Part shown: positions 15,436 through 22,697 of the stretch, piece after piece
Layout of the letters: every line of letters starts with the position of its first letter
How positions within the stretch are numbered: the first letter of the stretch is position 1
Assembly (NCBI RefSeq): GCF_000186245.1
Contig: NC_014935.1
Location: forward strand, 2,037,286 to 2,101,285
Source of the DNA: Nitratifractor salsuginis DSM 16511
GTDB lineage: Bacteria; Campylobacterota; Campylobacteria; Campylobacterales; Sulfurovaceae
DNA length: 64,000 bases
Direction: 5' to 3'
The notes under the pieces: generated by a model
Databases searched by the model: none
Told to the model about the DNA's origin: nothing
Seen by the model: only the letters and a program-made list of their open reading frames with translations
Program-made: the position numbers and the translations under genes

Positions 15436-15453
15436 GCACGGGAATTCCCGTGC
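15436..15453. promoter_or_regulatory. 18-bp perfect palindrome downstream of tpx
   Basis: GCACGGGAATTCCCGTGC begins 17 bp beyond the tpx stop. It has no T-run on either side, so it is a weak terminator candidate; it may protect the tpx mRNA 3' end or bind a protein. Confidence 0.5.
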
Positions 15454-15469
15454 TGAAGGAGAAGGTACC

Positions 15470-15988
15470 TTACTTGGCGGCCGCCGCTTTGGCCGCTTCG
15501 AGCGCTTCCTGGTAGTTGGGCTCTTCGGTGATCTCGGGGACCAGCTGCTTGTAGACGATGTTGCCGTCACGGTCGATGACGAAGATTGCCCGGGCGGTGA
15601 CACCGGCCAGGGGGCCTTCGGCGATGAGTACACCGTACTCGTTGGCGAAATCTTTGTTGCGGTAGTCGGAAGCGACGGTCAGATTCTCGATCCCCTCGGT
15701 AGAGCAGAAACGCTTGGCAGCGAAGGGGAGGTCCATAGAGACGACCGTCACTTCGAGCCCTTCGATTCCGGCAGCCTCCTGGTTGAACTTGCTGGTCTCC
15801 ATCGCGCAGATGGGAGTGTCCAGAGAGGGAACGGCGATGATCAGCTGAGCGTTCTCTTTGGCGCCGCCGACGGTGATGTCACTCAGGTCATCCGATTTGA
15901 CCACCTGAACCTCGGGAGCCTTGTCTCCGACGTTCTTCTCTTTTCCTGCCAGTTTGACTTCGTTGCCTTTGAGTGTAACAGTTGCCAT
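15470..15988 (-). CDS. tpx: Thiol peroxidase (2-Cys atypical)
   Basis: 172 residues, usual Tpx length. Peroxidatic Cys61 lies in 'AVPSLDTPICAMETSKFN' and resolving Cys95 in 'FAAKRFCSTEGIENLTVAS'. It reduces hydrogen and alkyl peroxides in the cytoplasm with thioredoxin as donor. The ribosome site is AAAGGA. The end is an Ala-rich tail (ALEAAKAAAAK). A TATACT -10 at 16057-16052 and a perfect FNR-type box about 60 bp upstream of the predicted transcription start suggest control by a CRP/FNR-family regulator. Confidence 0.96.
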   Translation of the reverse strand: MATVTLKGNEVKLAGKEKNVGDKAPEVQVVKSDDLSDITVGGAKENAQLIIAVPSLDTPICAMETSKFNQEAAGIEGLEVTVVSMDLPFAAKRFCSTEGIENLTVASDYRNKDFANEYGVLIAEGPLAGVTARAIFVIDRDGNIVYKQLVPEITEEPNYQEALEAAKAAAAK

Positions 15989-16051
15989 GGGTATCCTTTT
16001 GAAATAGTTTTGATAGGACGCTTACCTGTAATCGGGTAATGCACTGAGAAG

Positions 16052-16057
16052 AGTATA
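16052..16057 (-). promoter_or_regulatory. Predicted -10 element of tpx
   Basis: Minus-strand TATACT lies 64 bp upstream of the ATG. No strong -35 is seen, which fits activator dependence through the upstream FNR-type site. Confidence 0.5.
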
Positions 16058-16098
16058 GCTTAAATTGGAGTTCTTTTGTCCTATTTGATGAAAAAAAC

Positions 16099-16112
16099 TT
16101 GATTTTGATCAA
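16099..16112 (-). promoter_or_regulatory. FNR/CRP-family binding site, TTGAT-N4-ATCAA
   Basis: TTGAT TTTG ATCAA is a perfect match to the FNR consensus and extends to 7-bp arms (ACTTGAT/ATCAAGT). Its centre is about 60 bp upstream of the predicted tpx transcription start, the usual class I activator distance. Confidence 0.65.
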
Positions 16113-16167
16113 GTGTTACCCTGAGTGGCAGGCGGGGAATAATGGGAAGAGGGAACTTCCCTGAAAT

Positions 16168-17364
16168 TTACATCCCGGGGATGCGGGGGATTTTTCCCAG
16201 TTTCGAATTGCGGCAATACCAGCCCCAGCCCTTCTTGAGCCAGTGGCCGATGACGGGCATAGGCACCATCTTGCCTCCTTTGTTGTCGCGGTAGACAAAG
16301 GCGGCCCCGTCGCCGGTATCCATCACACAGAGGATGTTGAGGTGTTCGAGATACCCTTTGCGCTCCTCTCTGCCCTGCTCGATCGCGTCGATATTGAAAG
16401 CGACGTTTCGGGCCATCACCTCGGCGATATGCCCCTGCTTGGCCCGCCAGTCGGGTCCGTCGATCGCGGCGGAGTCTCCGATGGCGAAGACATTGTACCT
16501 TTCGGGGATGTCGTCGAAATTGTGCTGCACTTCACAATAGTCGTTGATACGGATGAGCCCCGCCTCGTTGAGGGGCAGATCGGAATTTTGGAAAACCGGA
16601 TGCCCATTCCCGGCAGGGATGAACATCGTGAAGTCGCTCTCCAGTTTGCTCTCATCCTCGAAGACAATGCCGTCGGCTTCGAAGCGCTGAATCTTCTTTC
16701 CGAAATGGGTATGTATATCGAGCTTTTTGAAGAAGACCCCCATCATCTTCAGCGCCTGGGGTCCCATACGCGCCCCCGGCTCTTTCATTGGAGCGAAAAA
16801 GGTCAACTCGAAGTTTTGGCGGATTCCCAGCTTCTTGAGCCGATTGTGGACATTGAAGAGGACTTCAAAGGCCGGCCCTCCCCGGACGTTACTGGGGTCT
16901 TTGGGATTGCCGCCGAAGCCCATAGCGATCTTGCCGCTTCCTTTGGCGATCAGCGCATCGAGACGCTCTTTGATCTGGAGGGACTCTTCCGGTTTGCCGC
17001 AGATGGAGAGAAAGTGCTCGTTTCCTTCGTGCTTGACCTTGCCGCTGCCGATGGCGATCACGAGATAATCCCCGCTGTATTCGCCCTTTTCTCCGATGGC
17101 TTTGTGCTCTTTAGAGCGAATCTCCGTGATCCGGTCGATGACCAGTTCAAAGCCGTGGGCTTTCTGCAAATCCTTGAGCGGGACCGCGATATCCTCGAAC
17201 TTCGCTTCTCCTGTGGGGATCCAGATCGACGTGGGGTAGATGTAGAAATAGTCCCGATCGCTCACCAGGGTTACGGGATAGCCCTTTTTTCGGAGAAAGA
17301 TCGCTGTCTCAATCCCGGCGAACCCTCCGCCGAGAACCAAAACCTTTTTATCTTTCTTATCCAT
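16168..17364 (-). CDS. FAD-dependent oxidoreductase, sulfide:quinone oxidoreductase-like
   Basis: 398 residues from ATG 17364, with AAGGAG 5 bp upstream (a GTG two codons earlier is too close). N-terminal Rossmann motif 'VLVLGGGFAGIETAIFLRKK'. A second FAD contact lies at 'YNVFAIGDSAAIDGPDWRAKQGH', as in SQR/NDH-2 proteins. The C-terminus is amphipathic and aromatic ('HWLKKGWGWYC'), suiting peripheral membrane binding. SQRs oxidise sulfide and pass electrons to quinone. Only a few cysteines are present ('ICGKPE', 'DYCEV', 'NILCVMD'), so the substrate is uncertain and a type II NADH dehydrogenase-like role is possible. Confidence 0.82.
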   Translation of the reverse strand: MDKKDKKVLVLGGGFAGIETAIFLRKKGYPVTLVSDRDYFYIYPTSIWIPTGEAKFEDIAVPLKDLQKAHGFELVIDRITEIRSKEHKAIGEKGEYSGDYLVIAIGSGKVKHEGNEHFLSICGKPEESLQIKERLDALIAKGSGKIAMGFGGNPKDPSNVRGGPAFEVLFNVHNRLKKLGIRQNFELTFFAPMKEPGARMGPQALKMMGVFFKKLDIHTHFGKKIQRFEADGIVFEDESKLESDFTMFIPAGNGHPVFQNSDLPLNEAGLIRINDYCEVQHNFDDIPERYNVFAIGDSAAIDGPDWRAKQGHIAEVMARNVAFNIDAIEQGREERKGYLEHLNILCVMDTGDGAAFVYRDNKGGKMVPMPVIGHWLKKGWGWYCRNSKLGKIPRIPGM

Positions 17365-17423
17365 ACTCACTCCTTGTGGTATTTGATCTTCTTATCTTTT
17401 ATATAAGTCGATATATTTTAACC

Positions 17424-17458
17424 AAAAAAAACCCCGCGGCCGGATTTGGGCCGAGGGG
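17424..17458 (-). terminator. Intrinsic terminator of ccoG
   Basis: On the minus strand CCCCTCGGCC and GGCCGCGGGG pair (one mismatch) and are followed by a run of eight T. It lies 25 bp beyond the ccoG stop. Confidence 0.9.
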
Positions 17459-17483
17459 TGAAGTTGCCAAACTGGAAGCTTTC

Positions 17484-18959
17484 CTATTTTTGTTTGCGGG
17501 CCTTTTCGACCTCATCGTAGGGAGGATAGACGAAGACCGTCTTACGGGTAACGGTGACACGCTTGGGATCATCCGTTGCATAGGCGTGGATCGTGATGGG
17601 GATCGGCGTATCTTTCTTGGTATTTTTCGCCAAGACTTTATCCGTCTCCAGGACGACAACTTTTTTCTTCTTCATCCGTGCACCCAGCTCGAAGCTGCCT
17701 TTGGGGCGGACGATCTTGATCTCGGGATGGTCTACCACTTCGAAGGTGTAGCGGTGAGGCTTATCCTCGGTATTCTGGAAGAGGAAGAGATAATCGTTCT
17801 CGACGATACCGCCCGGATGAACCTTATAGAGGCGTGTCGTTTTGTTGACGTTGAGGAGCATATGCTCTTTCTTGCTTCCCATAACAAAGAGGGCCACCAG
17901 CACGATCGCCAGAACCGTGAAGTAGGCGATGACCTTGGGACGGAAAATCCGGGTTTTCCCCTCGTGCAGGACCGCTTCGCGTTCACTCGACCAGCGCACC
18001 AGCGAGGGCTTGCCCAGAGCACCCATGACTTTGGTACAGGCATCGACACACTCGAGACAGTTGATACACTCCAGCTGCAGACCCTTGCGGATGTCGATGT
18101 GGGTAGGACAGACCTTTACACAGCTTTCACAGGCGGTACACTCCGCCTCCGGTTCCCTCTGATGCAGCTCCTTGACCGATGTGACCACTTTGTGGCGGTT
18201 GTTCCCGGTCCCTTCGTAGATGTGCCCTCCGCGGACAGGGTCGTAGACCGCCATCAGGGTATCATCGTCATAAAGGACCGACTGGACCCGGCTGTAGGGG
18301 CAGATGTAGACACAGAAATTCTCTTTGATGAAAACGATATCCGCGATCAAGAAAAGGGCGATTCCGATCCAGAAGCCCATCAACACGGTATGGTTGGCAG
18401 GATCGGTGATGTAACGGAAGAAATCCTCGGGCGGAACGAAATACCAAAGGAAATCGGCCGCGGCGATGAAGGCCAGGATCGACCAGAGCAGGATCGCGAT
18501 GAGACGCTTGATCTGGTTTTCGGGCTTGGACATATCGGGTTCGATCTGCTTGTTGTTGATCCGCTTGCGCAGATGGAGCAGTTTGGTTTCGAAAAGGTCC
18601 CGGTAAATGACCCGGAAGATGGTCTGGGGACAGGCCCAACCGCACCAGACCCGGCCGCCCACACTGGTCATGGCAAAAATACCCAGGAAGAGCAGCATCA
18701 GCAGGAAAGGCATCAGATAGAGCTCCTGCATATCAAAGCGAACGAAGAAGAAGTGAAGCTGCTTATGGTCGAAGTTCAGCAAAAAGAAGTGGTTGCCGTT
18801 GATCCGGATCCAGGGAAGCACCAAAGCGATCGTCGAGATGATCCCGAAGGTCCAATAGCGCTTGATCCGATAGGGGACCCAACCCTTGAGATAATCTTTG
18901 GCCCGATTTTTCTTCTTGGGCTTGGGTGTCGCACCGGCATTGAGCGTTGCGTCTTGCAT
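17484..18959 (-). CDS. ccoG: Cytochrome c oxidase accessory protein CcoG (FixG/RdxA)
   Basis: 491 residues, ATG with AAAGGA upstream. About five membrane spans, 'RVWCGWACPQTIF' (C106, C110) and 'FCVYICPYSR' (C216, C220) as in NapH/FixG, and a 2[4Fe-4S] ferredoxin domain with cysteines 274/277/280/284 and 298/301/304/308. The C-terminal periplasmic Ig-like domain is typical of FixG. It helps deliver copper to the cbb3 oxidase by reducing Cu(II). No cco structural genes are in the window; the neighbour upstream is a recombinase-like protein. A strong terminator follows. Confidence 0.96.
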   Translation of the reverse strand: MQDATLNAGATPKPKKKNRAKDYLKGWVPYRIKRYWTFGIISTIALVLPWIRINGNHFFLLNFDHKQLHFFFVRFDMQELYLMPFLLMLLFLGIFAMTSVGGRVWCGWACPQTIFRVIYRDLFETKLLHLRKRINNKQIEPDMSKPENQIKRLIAILLWSILAFIAAADFLWYFVPPEDFFRYITDPANHTVLMGFWIGIALFLIADIVFIKENFCVYICPYSRVQSVLYDDDTLMAVYDPVRGGHIYEGTGNNRHKVVTSVKELHQREPEAECTACESCVKVCPTHIDIRKGLQLECINCLECVDACTKVMGALGKPSLVRWSSEREAVLHEGKTRIFRPKVIAYFTVLAIVLVALFVMGSKKEHMLLNVNKTTRLYKVHPGGIVENDYLFLFQNTEDKPHRYTFEVVDHPEIKIVRPKGSFELGARMKKKKVVVLETDKVLAKNTKKDTPIPITIHAYATDDPKRVTVTRKTVFVYPPYDEVEKARKQK

Positions 18960-18999
18960 CGTGATATCCTTTGTCGTGGAATCGTTATTTTACTTACGT

Positions 19000-19656
19000 T
19001 TAGTCTTGTTTGAGCGTGCAAGCCATGACCGGCTTTTCCGCCTCCGCCATCTGATGGGTCTTCTTAGCCTCTTCCAGCCAGGAATCGTCCAGGATTTCCT
19101 TGAGACGCCTCGATTCGATATAGTCCTTGAGCGAACTGCGGCTCACCCCCAGCTCCCGGGCCAAAGCGCTGACACTTTTGTCCGCTTTGAGCCCGGACAT
19201 GATCTGGGGAAGATAGACATCGAATTTGGAGGCGGAGCGTCGGCCTTTCGGGCGTCCGACCCGATGATCCTTCTCCCGGGTCTGGCGCTGCTCATCCAGC
19301 CGCATCAGCACCGGCAGAATCGTCGCGAGCCCGGTCTGGCGTTCGACCACCAGGCCCGGAGAGACCAGGTGCAGGGTAATCCCGTGGGTGAGCATGCAGT
19401 TGATCACCACAATGCCCTCTTCCACCGTTTCACCCAATACACCGATCTCTGCGACGACCAGCTGATCCCCCTCCTGAAGCGAGTGTAAAAAATCCTGAAA
19501 TTTCTTACGCTCTTTCAGAGGACGGCCCGCCCGCTCAAATTCAATCATCTCTTTCTCAAGGGTCAACTGTCGTTGCTCGGCATAGGCCATGATCGCGGCC
19601 CGCTGCTGCAGTAACGATTCGTCGCCGGAGAGCTGTCTGATGAGTGCAACTGTCAA
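19000..19656 (-). CDS. Serine-recombinase-like protein without catalytic loop; probable DNA-binding regulator
   Basis: 218 residues from a TTG start with a strong AAGGAGG site 5 bp upstream. The N-terminal 110 residues follow the resolvase fold: 'ALIRQLSGDESLLQQRAAIM', 'AGRPLKERKKFQDFLHSL', 'GDQLVVAEIGVLGETVEE'. Where active resolvases have LDRLGR this protein has IGVLGE (71-76), losing the Asp and both Arg. The position of the active-site R8 is Gln. A linker rich in basic residues (HRVGRPKGRR) leads to a helix-turn-helix at 161-182 ('SVSALARELGVSRSSLKDYI'). It is probably recombination-dead and a regulator, perhaps of ccoG just downstream. Confidence 0.8.
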   Translation of the reverse strand: MTVALIRQLSGDESLLQQRAAIMAYAEQRQLTLEKEMIEFERAGRPLKERKKFQDFLHSLQEGDQLVVAEIGVLGETVEEGIVVINCMLTHGITLHLVSPGLVVERQTGLATILPVLMRLDEQRQTREKDHRVGRPKGRRSASKFDVYLPQIMSGLKADKSVSALARELGVSRSSLKDYIESRRLKEILDDSWLEEAKKTHQMAEAEKPVMACTLKQD

Positions 19657-19696
19657 AACAACCTCCTTACCCTCAGCCGAACTATAGCGCCCAAAT

Positions 19697-19721
19697 GATG
19701 AAATAATTCTTAAATTTCATC
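19697..19721. promoter_or_regulatory. Inverted repeat GATGAAAT-N9-ATTTCATC (candidate operator)
   Basis: Perfect 8-bp arms at 19697-19704 and 19714-19721 lie just upstream of a minus-strand TATAGT (19686-19681), where the -35 of the recombinase-like gene would be. This is a suitable place for autoregulation by that protein. A T-run after the right arm leaves a plus-strand terminator as alternative. Confidence 0.45.
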
Positions 19722-19764
19722 TTTTTTTACGTCATTTCTTCGTTATTTCGTCACGTTGATGTGC

Positions 19765-19770
19765 TATAAT
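19765..19770 (+). promoter_or_regulatory. Extended -10 (TGTGCTATAAT) of moaC
   Basis: TATAAT with an upstream TG lies 24 bp before the moaC ATG. There is no clear -35, as expected for an extended -10 promoter. Confidence 0.55.
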
Positions 19771-19794
19771 CAAAAGAAAACAAGGATTTCCCGG

Positions 19795-20271
19795 ATGGAA
19801 TTGACGCATCTCGATGAACAGGACAAGCCGAAAATGGTCGACGTCAGCGCCAAGGACGACACACTCCGCAGCGCCACGGCATCAGGCATGATCGAAATGA
19901 GCCCTGATGCCTACCGGGCGGTAGTGGAGAATACCGCCAAGAAGGGCCCGGTACTGCAGACCGCCGTCATCGCGGCGATCCAGGGGACCAAACGTACCCC
20001 CGAGCTGATCCCGATGTGTCATCCTCTGATGCTCACTTCCGTCAAGACCGAGATCGAAGAGCTGCCCGAGCTCCCCGGCTTCAAACTCTACGTCACCGCC
20101 AAGCTCACCGGCAAAACTGGCGTGGAGATGGAAGCCCTCACCGGCGTGAGCGTCGGCCTGCTGACCATCTACGATATGCTCAAAGCCATCGACAAGGGGA
20201 TGGTGATCCGTCAGATCCGTCTCGAGTCCAAAACAGGAGGCAAAAGTGGAGACTATCAACGAAAAGCTTGA
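19795..20271 (+). CDS. moaC: Cyclic pyranopterin monophosphate synthase MoaC
   Basis: 158 residues from ATG 19795 with AAGGA upstream. Family motifs are '[20 protein letters not shown]', '[20 protein letters not shown]', '[12 protein letters not shown]' and '[20 protein letters not shown]', with the active-site Lys/Asp near the C-terminus ('[11 protein letters not shown]'). It forms cPMP in molybdenum cofactor synthesis together with MoaA. It overlaps the following DUF493 gene by 26 bp. Confidence 0.97.
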   Translation: MELTHLDEQDKPKMVDVSAKDDTLRSATASGMIEMSPDAYRAVVENTAKKGPVLQTAVIAAIQGTKRTPELIPMCHPLMLTSVKTEIEELPELPGFKLYVTAKLTGKTGVEMEALTGVSVGLLTIYDMLKAIDKGMVIRQIRLESKTGGKSGDYQRKA

Positions 20272-20515
20272 AAAAGAGGAATTGAGCTACCCCCGCCAAT
20301 GGGGCTTCAAGATCATCGGACGGGACAAAGAGAAGCTCGCCGCCGCCGTCAAAGAGGTCCTGGGCCACAAAGAGCACCTCTCCTCCCCCGGCAACGCATC
20401 GCGCACCGGCAAATTCCACAGCCACAACGCCAGCTGCCACGTCGAGAGCAAAGAGGAGCGCGACAAACTCTTCAAAGCGTTCCAGGACCACGAGGATGTG
20501 GATATGGTAATTTAG
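20246..20515 (+). CDS. DUF493 (YbeD-like) family protein
   Basis: 89 residues from a GTG start at 20246, with AGGAGG 5 bp upstream and inside the 3' end of moaC. The sequence '[20 protein letters not shown]' and '[20 protein letters not shown]' fits the DUF493 fold, a small ferredoxin-like cytoplasmic protein of unclear role, fused to or near lipoate genes in some bacteria. Its TAG stop is followed immediately by a GTCGCA/GGGGC repeat module. Confidence 0.85.
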   Translation: METINEKLEKEELSYPRQWGFKIIGRDKEKLAAAVKEVLGHKEHLSSPGNASRTGKFHSHNASCHVESKEERDKLFKAFQDHEDVDMVI

Positions 20516-20714
20516 TCGCAAGTCGCGGGCACGGGGCTTCGCCCCTCAAGTCTCAGGTGAATTGGTCACTGGTCATTAGTCATTGGTCATTGGGGATTAT
20601 TAAAAGCCATTAAAGGCGATTAGGGGATAGAATAGCCATTGCTGATTTCTCGAGTCTCGACATTCAATTCAAAAAAGGCGTTGCTAAGCAACGCGAACCT
20701 CAATTCCTAATTCC
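20516..20714. repeat. Composite intergenic repeat between convergent genes, copy 1
   Basis: Almost the whole 199-bp gap matches 22485-22697. It starts right after the TAG with GTCGCAAGTCGCGGGCAC, a GGGGC-TTC-GCCCC hairpin (20533-20545), a TGGTCAT-type heptad array, an AAAGCCATTAAAGGCGATTA segment, the GCGTTGC hairpin, and a CTCACTC heptad array that runs into the PqiA stop. No gene is present. Confidence 0.85.
20671..20694 (-). terminator. Intrinsic terminator, GCGTTGC module copy 2
   Basis: On the minus strand GCGTTGC-TTA-GCAACGC is followed by C and six T. It lies about 20 bp beyond the stop of the PqiA-like gene. Confidence 0.85.
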
Positions 20715-21545
20715 TCACTCCTCACTCCTCACTCCCTCAAGCATTTTCTCCGCCGCCAGACTGGCCGCCAGGGAGAGGATCACATAGGCGAGGAAAAAGT
20801 AGATCCCGATCTCCGCTTCGGCCCGGCTGACATCGGTGCCCCGGGAGGTCAGAAAGACCAGCAGCAGCGCCACGACGAAGACATCGAGCATCGACCATTT
20901 GCCCAGATGTTTGAAAAAACGCACCATCTTCGCGGCGAAAGGGCGGGTTTCATAGAGAGAGACGAAGAGCAGGGAGAGGGTCTTGAGCGCGGGGAGCAGC
21001 ACCGAAAAAAGCAGAATCACCCCGGCGATGGGCCAATTGCCCTCGTGAAAAAGCTTCGCCACCGAACCCAGGATCCCTTTGGATTCGAAGGAGAGCACCA
21101 CATCCCCCAGATACTCTACGTTTTTGTGGACCGTCACCATCAAAATAGGAGTGATCAGGCCGTTGATGAGGGCGATAAGGGCGGCAACGGAGAGTAGGCC
21201 CGTTGCCAGGCGGATCGGCAGGAAAAAGGCGCTCACGAGGGCGGACAATGCCGTACCGGCGAACCAAAGGACAATGCGCCGAGCCTTTTGCCGGGCTTGT
21301 TCTTGCTGGGCCTCGAGGCGTTGGAGCTTTTCTCGTAGATCGTTTTTTACCATCCCGAAGGTCAGCGTGCTGGCCAAATCCTTGAGCCGTGACTGGGCCA
21401 CCTGCTCCGCCTCCATCATTTTGGCGCTCTCGGCGGAGGCCTGTTCATAGGCGATCGCTGCGCGATACCCCTCTTTGCCCAGCCAGGCCATCGTCACCAC
21501 CAGAGCCGCTGTCCAGATCAATCCCAAAATCGTTTGCCATTTCAT
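20715..21545 (-). CDS. PqiA-family membrane protein (paraquat-inducible protein A-like)
   Basis: 276 residues. An N-terminal span, a coiled-coil segment of about 60 residues (EAEQVAQSRLKDLASTLTFG onward), then the PqiA domain with 'FESKGILGSVAKLFHEGNWP', 'VLLPALKTLSLLFVSL' and 'FKHLGKWSMLDVFVVALLLV', and about five membrane spans in all. PqiA/YebS proteins work with MCE proteins in lipid transfer between envelope membranes; no MCE gene is adjacent. The coiled-coil insertion is unusual. The last residues (VRSEE) and TGA are read from a GAGTGAG heptad array. Confidence 0.85.
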   Translation of the reverse strand: MKWQTILGLIWTAALVVTMAWLGKEGYRAAIAYEQASAESAKMMEAEQVAQSRLKDLASTLTFGMVKNDLREKLQRLEAQQEQARQKARRIVLWFAGTALSALVSAFFLPIRLATGLLSVAALIALINGLITPILMVTVHKNVEYLGDVVLSFESKGILGSVAKLFHEGNWPIAGVILLFSVLLPALKTLSLLFVSLYETRPFAAKMVRFFKHLGKWSMLDVFVVALLLVFLTSRGTDVSRAEAEIGIYFFLAYVILSLAASLAAEKMLEGVRSEE

Positions 21546-21594
21546 AGGCCGATTATAGCCAAAGGGATATAATCCGGAATGGTCATTGTGAGAG

Positions 21595-21630
21595 GGTTGA
21601 GCGTTAAGCGCTGAGCGTTGAGAGGTTTTA
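21595..21630. repeat. Heptanucleotide array (TGAGCGT type)
   Basis: Units TTGAGCG, TTAAGCG, CTGAGCG, TTGAGAG lie between the divergent PqiA-like and IMPase genes. The 156-bp gap otherwise has no gene. Confidence 0.65.
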
Positions 21631-21701
21631 TTGCTCGGTCACCTGGTTGCCCGTTAGGTTATTTTGTAAAATTGATTGAGAGTTGTTGGGAGAGATAAAT
21701 A

Positions 21702-22484
21702 ATGTCTGATATTAAATTGTTGAAGCTAATTGCGCGGGAAGCGGGGGAAATTGTCCGCCGGGGGTATCATTCCCACAAAGAGATCCATCACAAAGGGGTG
21801 GTGGACCTGGTAACCCAGTATGACGTCGAAACGGAGCGTTTCCTGCTCGATGCTCTGAGCGAAGCCTTCCCCGACCATACCCTGGTGGGAGAAGAGAGCT
21901 ATACAGGTAGCTGGGATCTGGAGCGGGCGATCTACATCGATCCGATCGACGGCACCACCAACTTCGTCCACGGCATCCCCCACCTGGCTGTCTCCCTGGG
22001 AGTTTGGGAAGGGGGCGAAGCGACAATGGCCGTGGTTTACAACCCCATCCTCGACGAACTTTATTGGGCCGAAAGGGGCCGGGGGGCCTGGCTGGGAGAG
22101 GAGCAGCTCAGGGTCTCCGAGGACCAGACATTGCAAAATGCCCTGATCGCCACCGGCTTTCCCTACGCCAAGGTCAATCGGGGAGCGGAGTATCGCTGGG
22201 TGGTCGACGCCATTGCCGAAATCCTCCCCCGGATCCAGGACCTACGCCGCCTGGGCTCCGCCGCCTGCGATCTGAGCTATCTAGCCCGGGGGATCTTCGC
22301 CGCTTTTTACGAAATCAATCTCAAACCCTGGGATGTCGCGGCGGGAATTTTATTGGTCCAAGAGGCCGGAGGGAGAGTCAGCAACCTGGCAGGAGAGCCC
22401 TACCGCTTCGGCGACAGGGGGATCGTCACCGGTACCCCGGCGATTCACCGGGCATTGTTGGAAGCTCTACCGCCTTATATATAG
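21702..22484 (+). CDS. suhB: Inositol monophosphatase family protein (SuhB-like)
   Basis: 260 residues with the complete IMPase metal site: 'LVGEES' (61-66), 'YIDPIDGTTNFVHGIP' (78-93) and 'LKPWDVAAGILLVQEAGGRV' near the C-terminus. It dephosphorylates inositol-1-phosphate or related sugar phosphates with Mg2+; in enterobacteria the homologue SuhB also affects rRNA transcription. The precise substrate is not shown. The stop codon TAG is followed at once by a GTCGCA repeat module. Confidence 0.92.
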   Translation: MSDIKLLKLIAREAGEIVRRGYHSHKEIHHKGVVDLVTQYDVETERFLLDALSEAFPDHTLVGEESYTGSWDLERAIYIDPIDGTTNFVHGIPHLAVSLGVWEGGEATMAVVYNPILDELYWAERGRGAWLGEEQLRVSEDQTLQNALIATGFPYAKVNRGAEYRWVVDAIAEILPRIQDLRRLGSAACDLSYLARGIFAAFYEINLKPWDVAAGILLVQEAGGRVSNLAGEPYRFGDRGIVTGTPAIHRALLEALPPYI

Positions 22485-22697
22485 TCGCACGTCGCAGGCA
22501 CGGGGCTTCGCCCCTCAAGTCGCAAGTAATTGGTCACTGGTCATTAGTCATTGGTCATTTGGGATTATTAAAAGCCATTAAAGGCGATTAGGGGATATGA
22601 ATAGCTATTGCTGATTTCTCGAGTCTCGACAATCAATTCAAAAAAGGCGTTGCCGAGCAACGCAAACCTCAATTCCTAATTCCTAACTCCTAACTCC
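22485..22697. repeat. Composite intergenic repeat between convergent genes, copy 2
   Basis: Near-duplicate of 20516-20714, in the same orientation and again between convergent genes (IMPase and GlnRS). The order is the same: GTCGCA units, GGGGC hairpin (22502-22514), TGGTCAT heptads, the AAAGCCATTAAAGGCGATTA segment, GCGTTGC hairpin, and a TAACTCC heptad array. Confidence 0.85.
22640..22663 (-). terminator. Intrinsic terminator, GCGTTGC module copy 3
   Basis: On the minus strand GCGTTGC-TCG-GCAACGC is followed by C and six T, 35 bp beyond the GlnRS stop. Confidence 0.85.
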
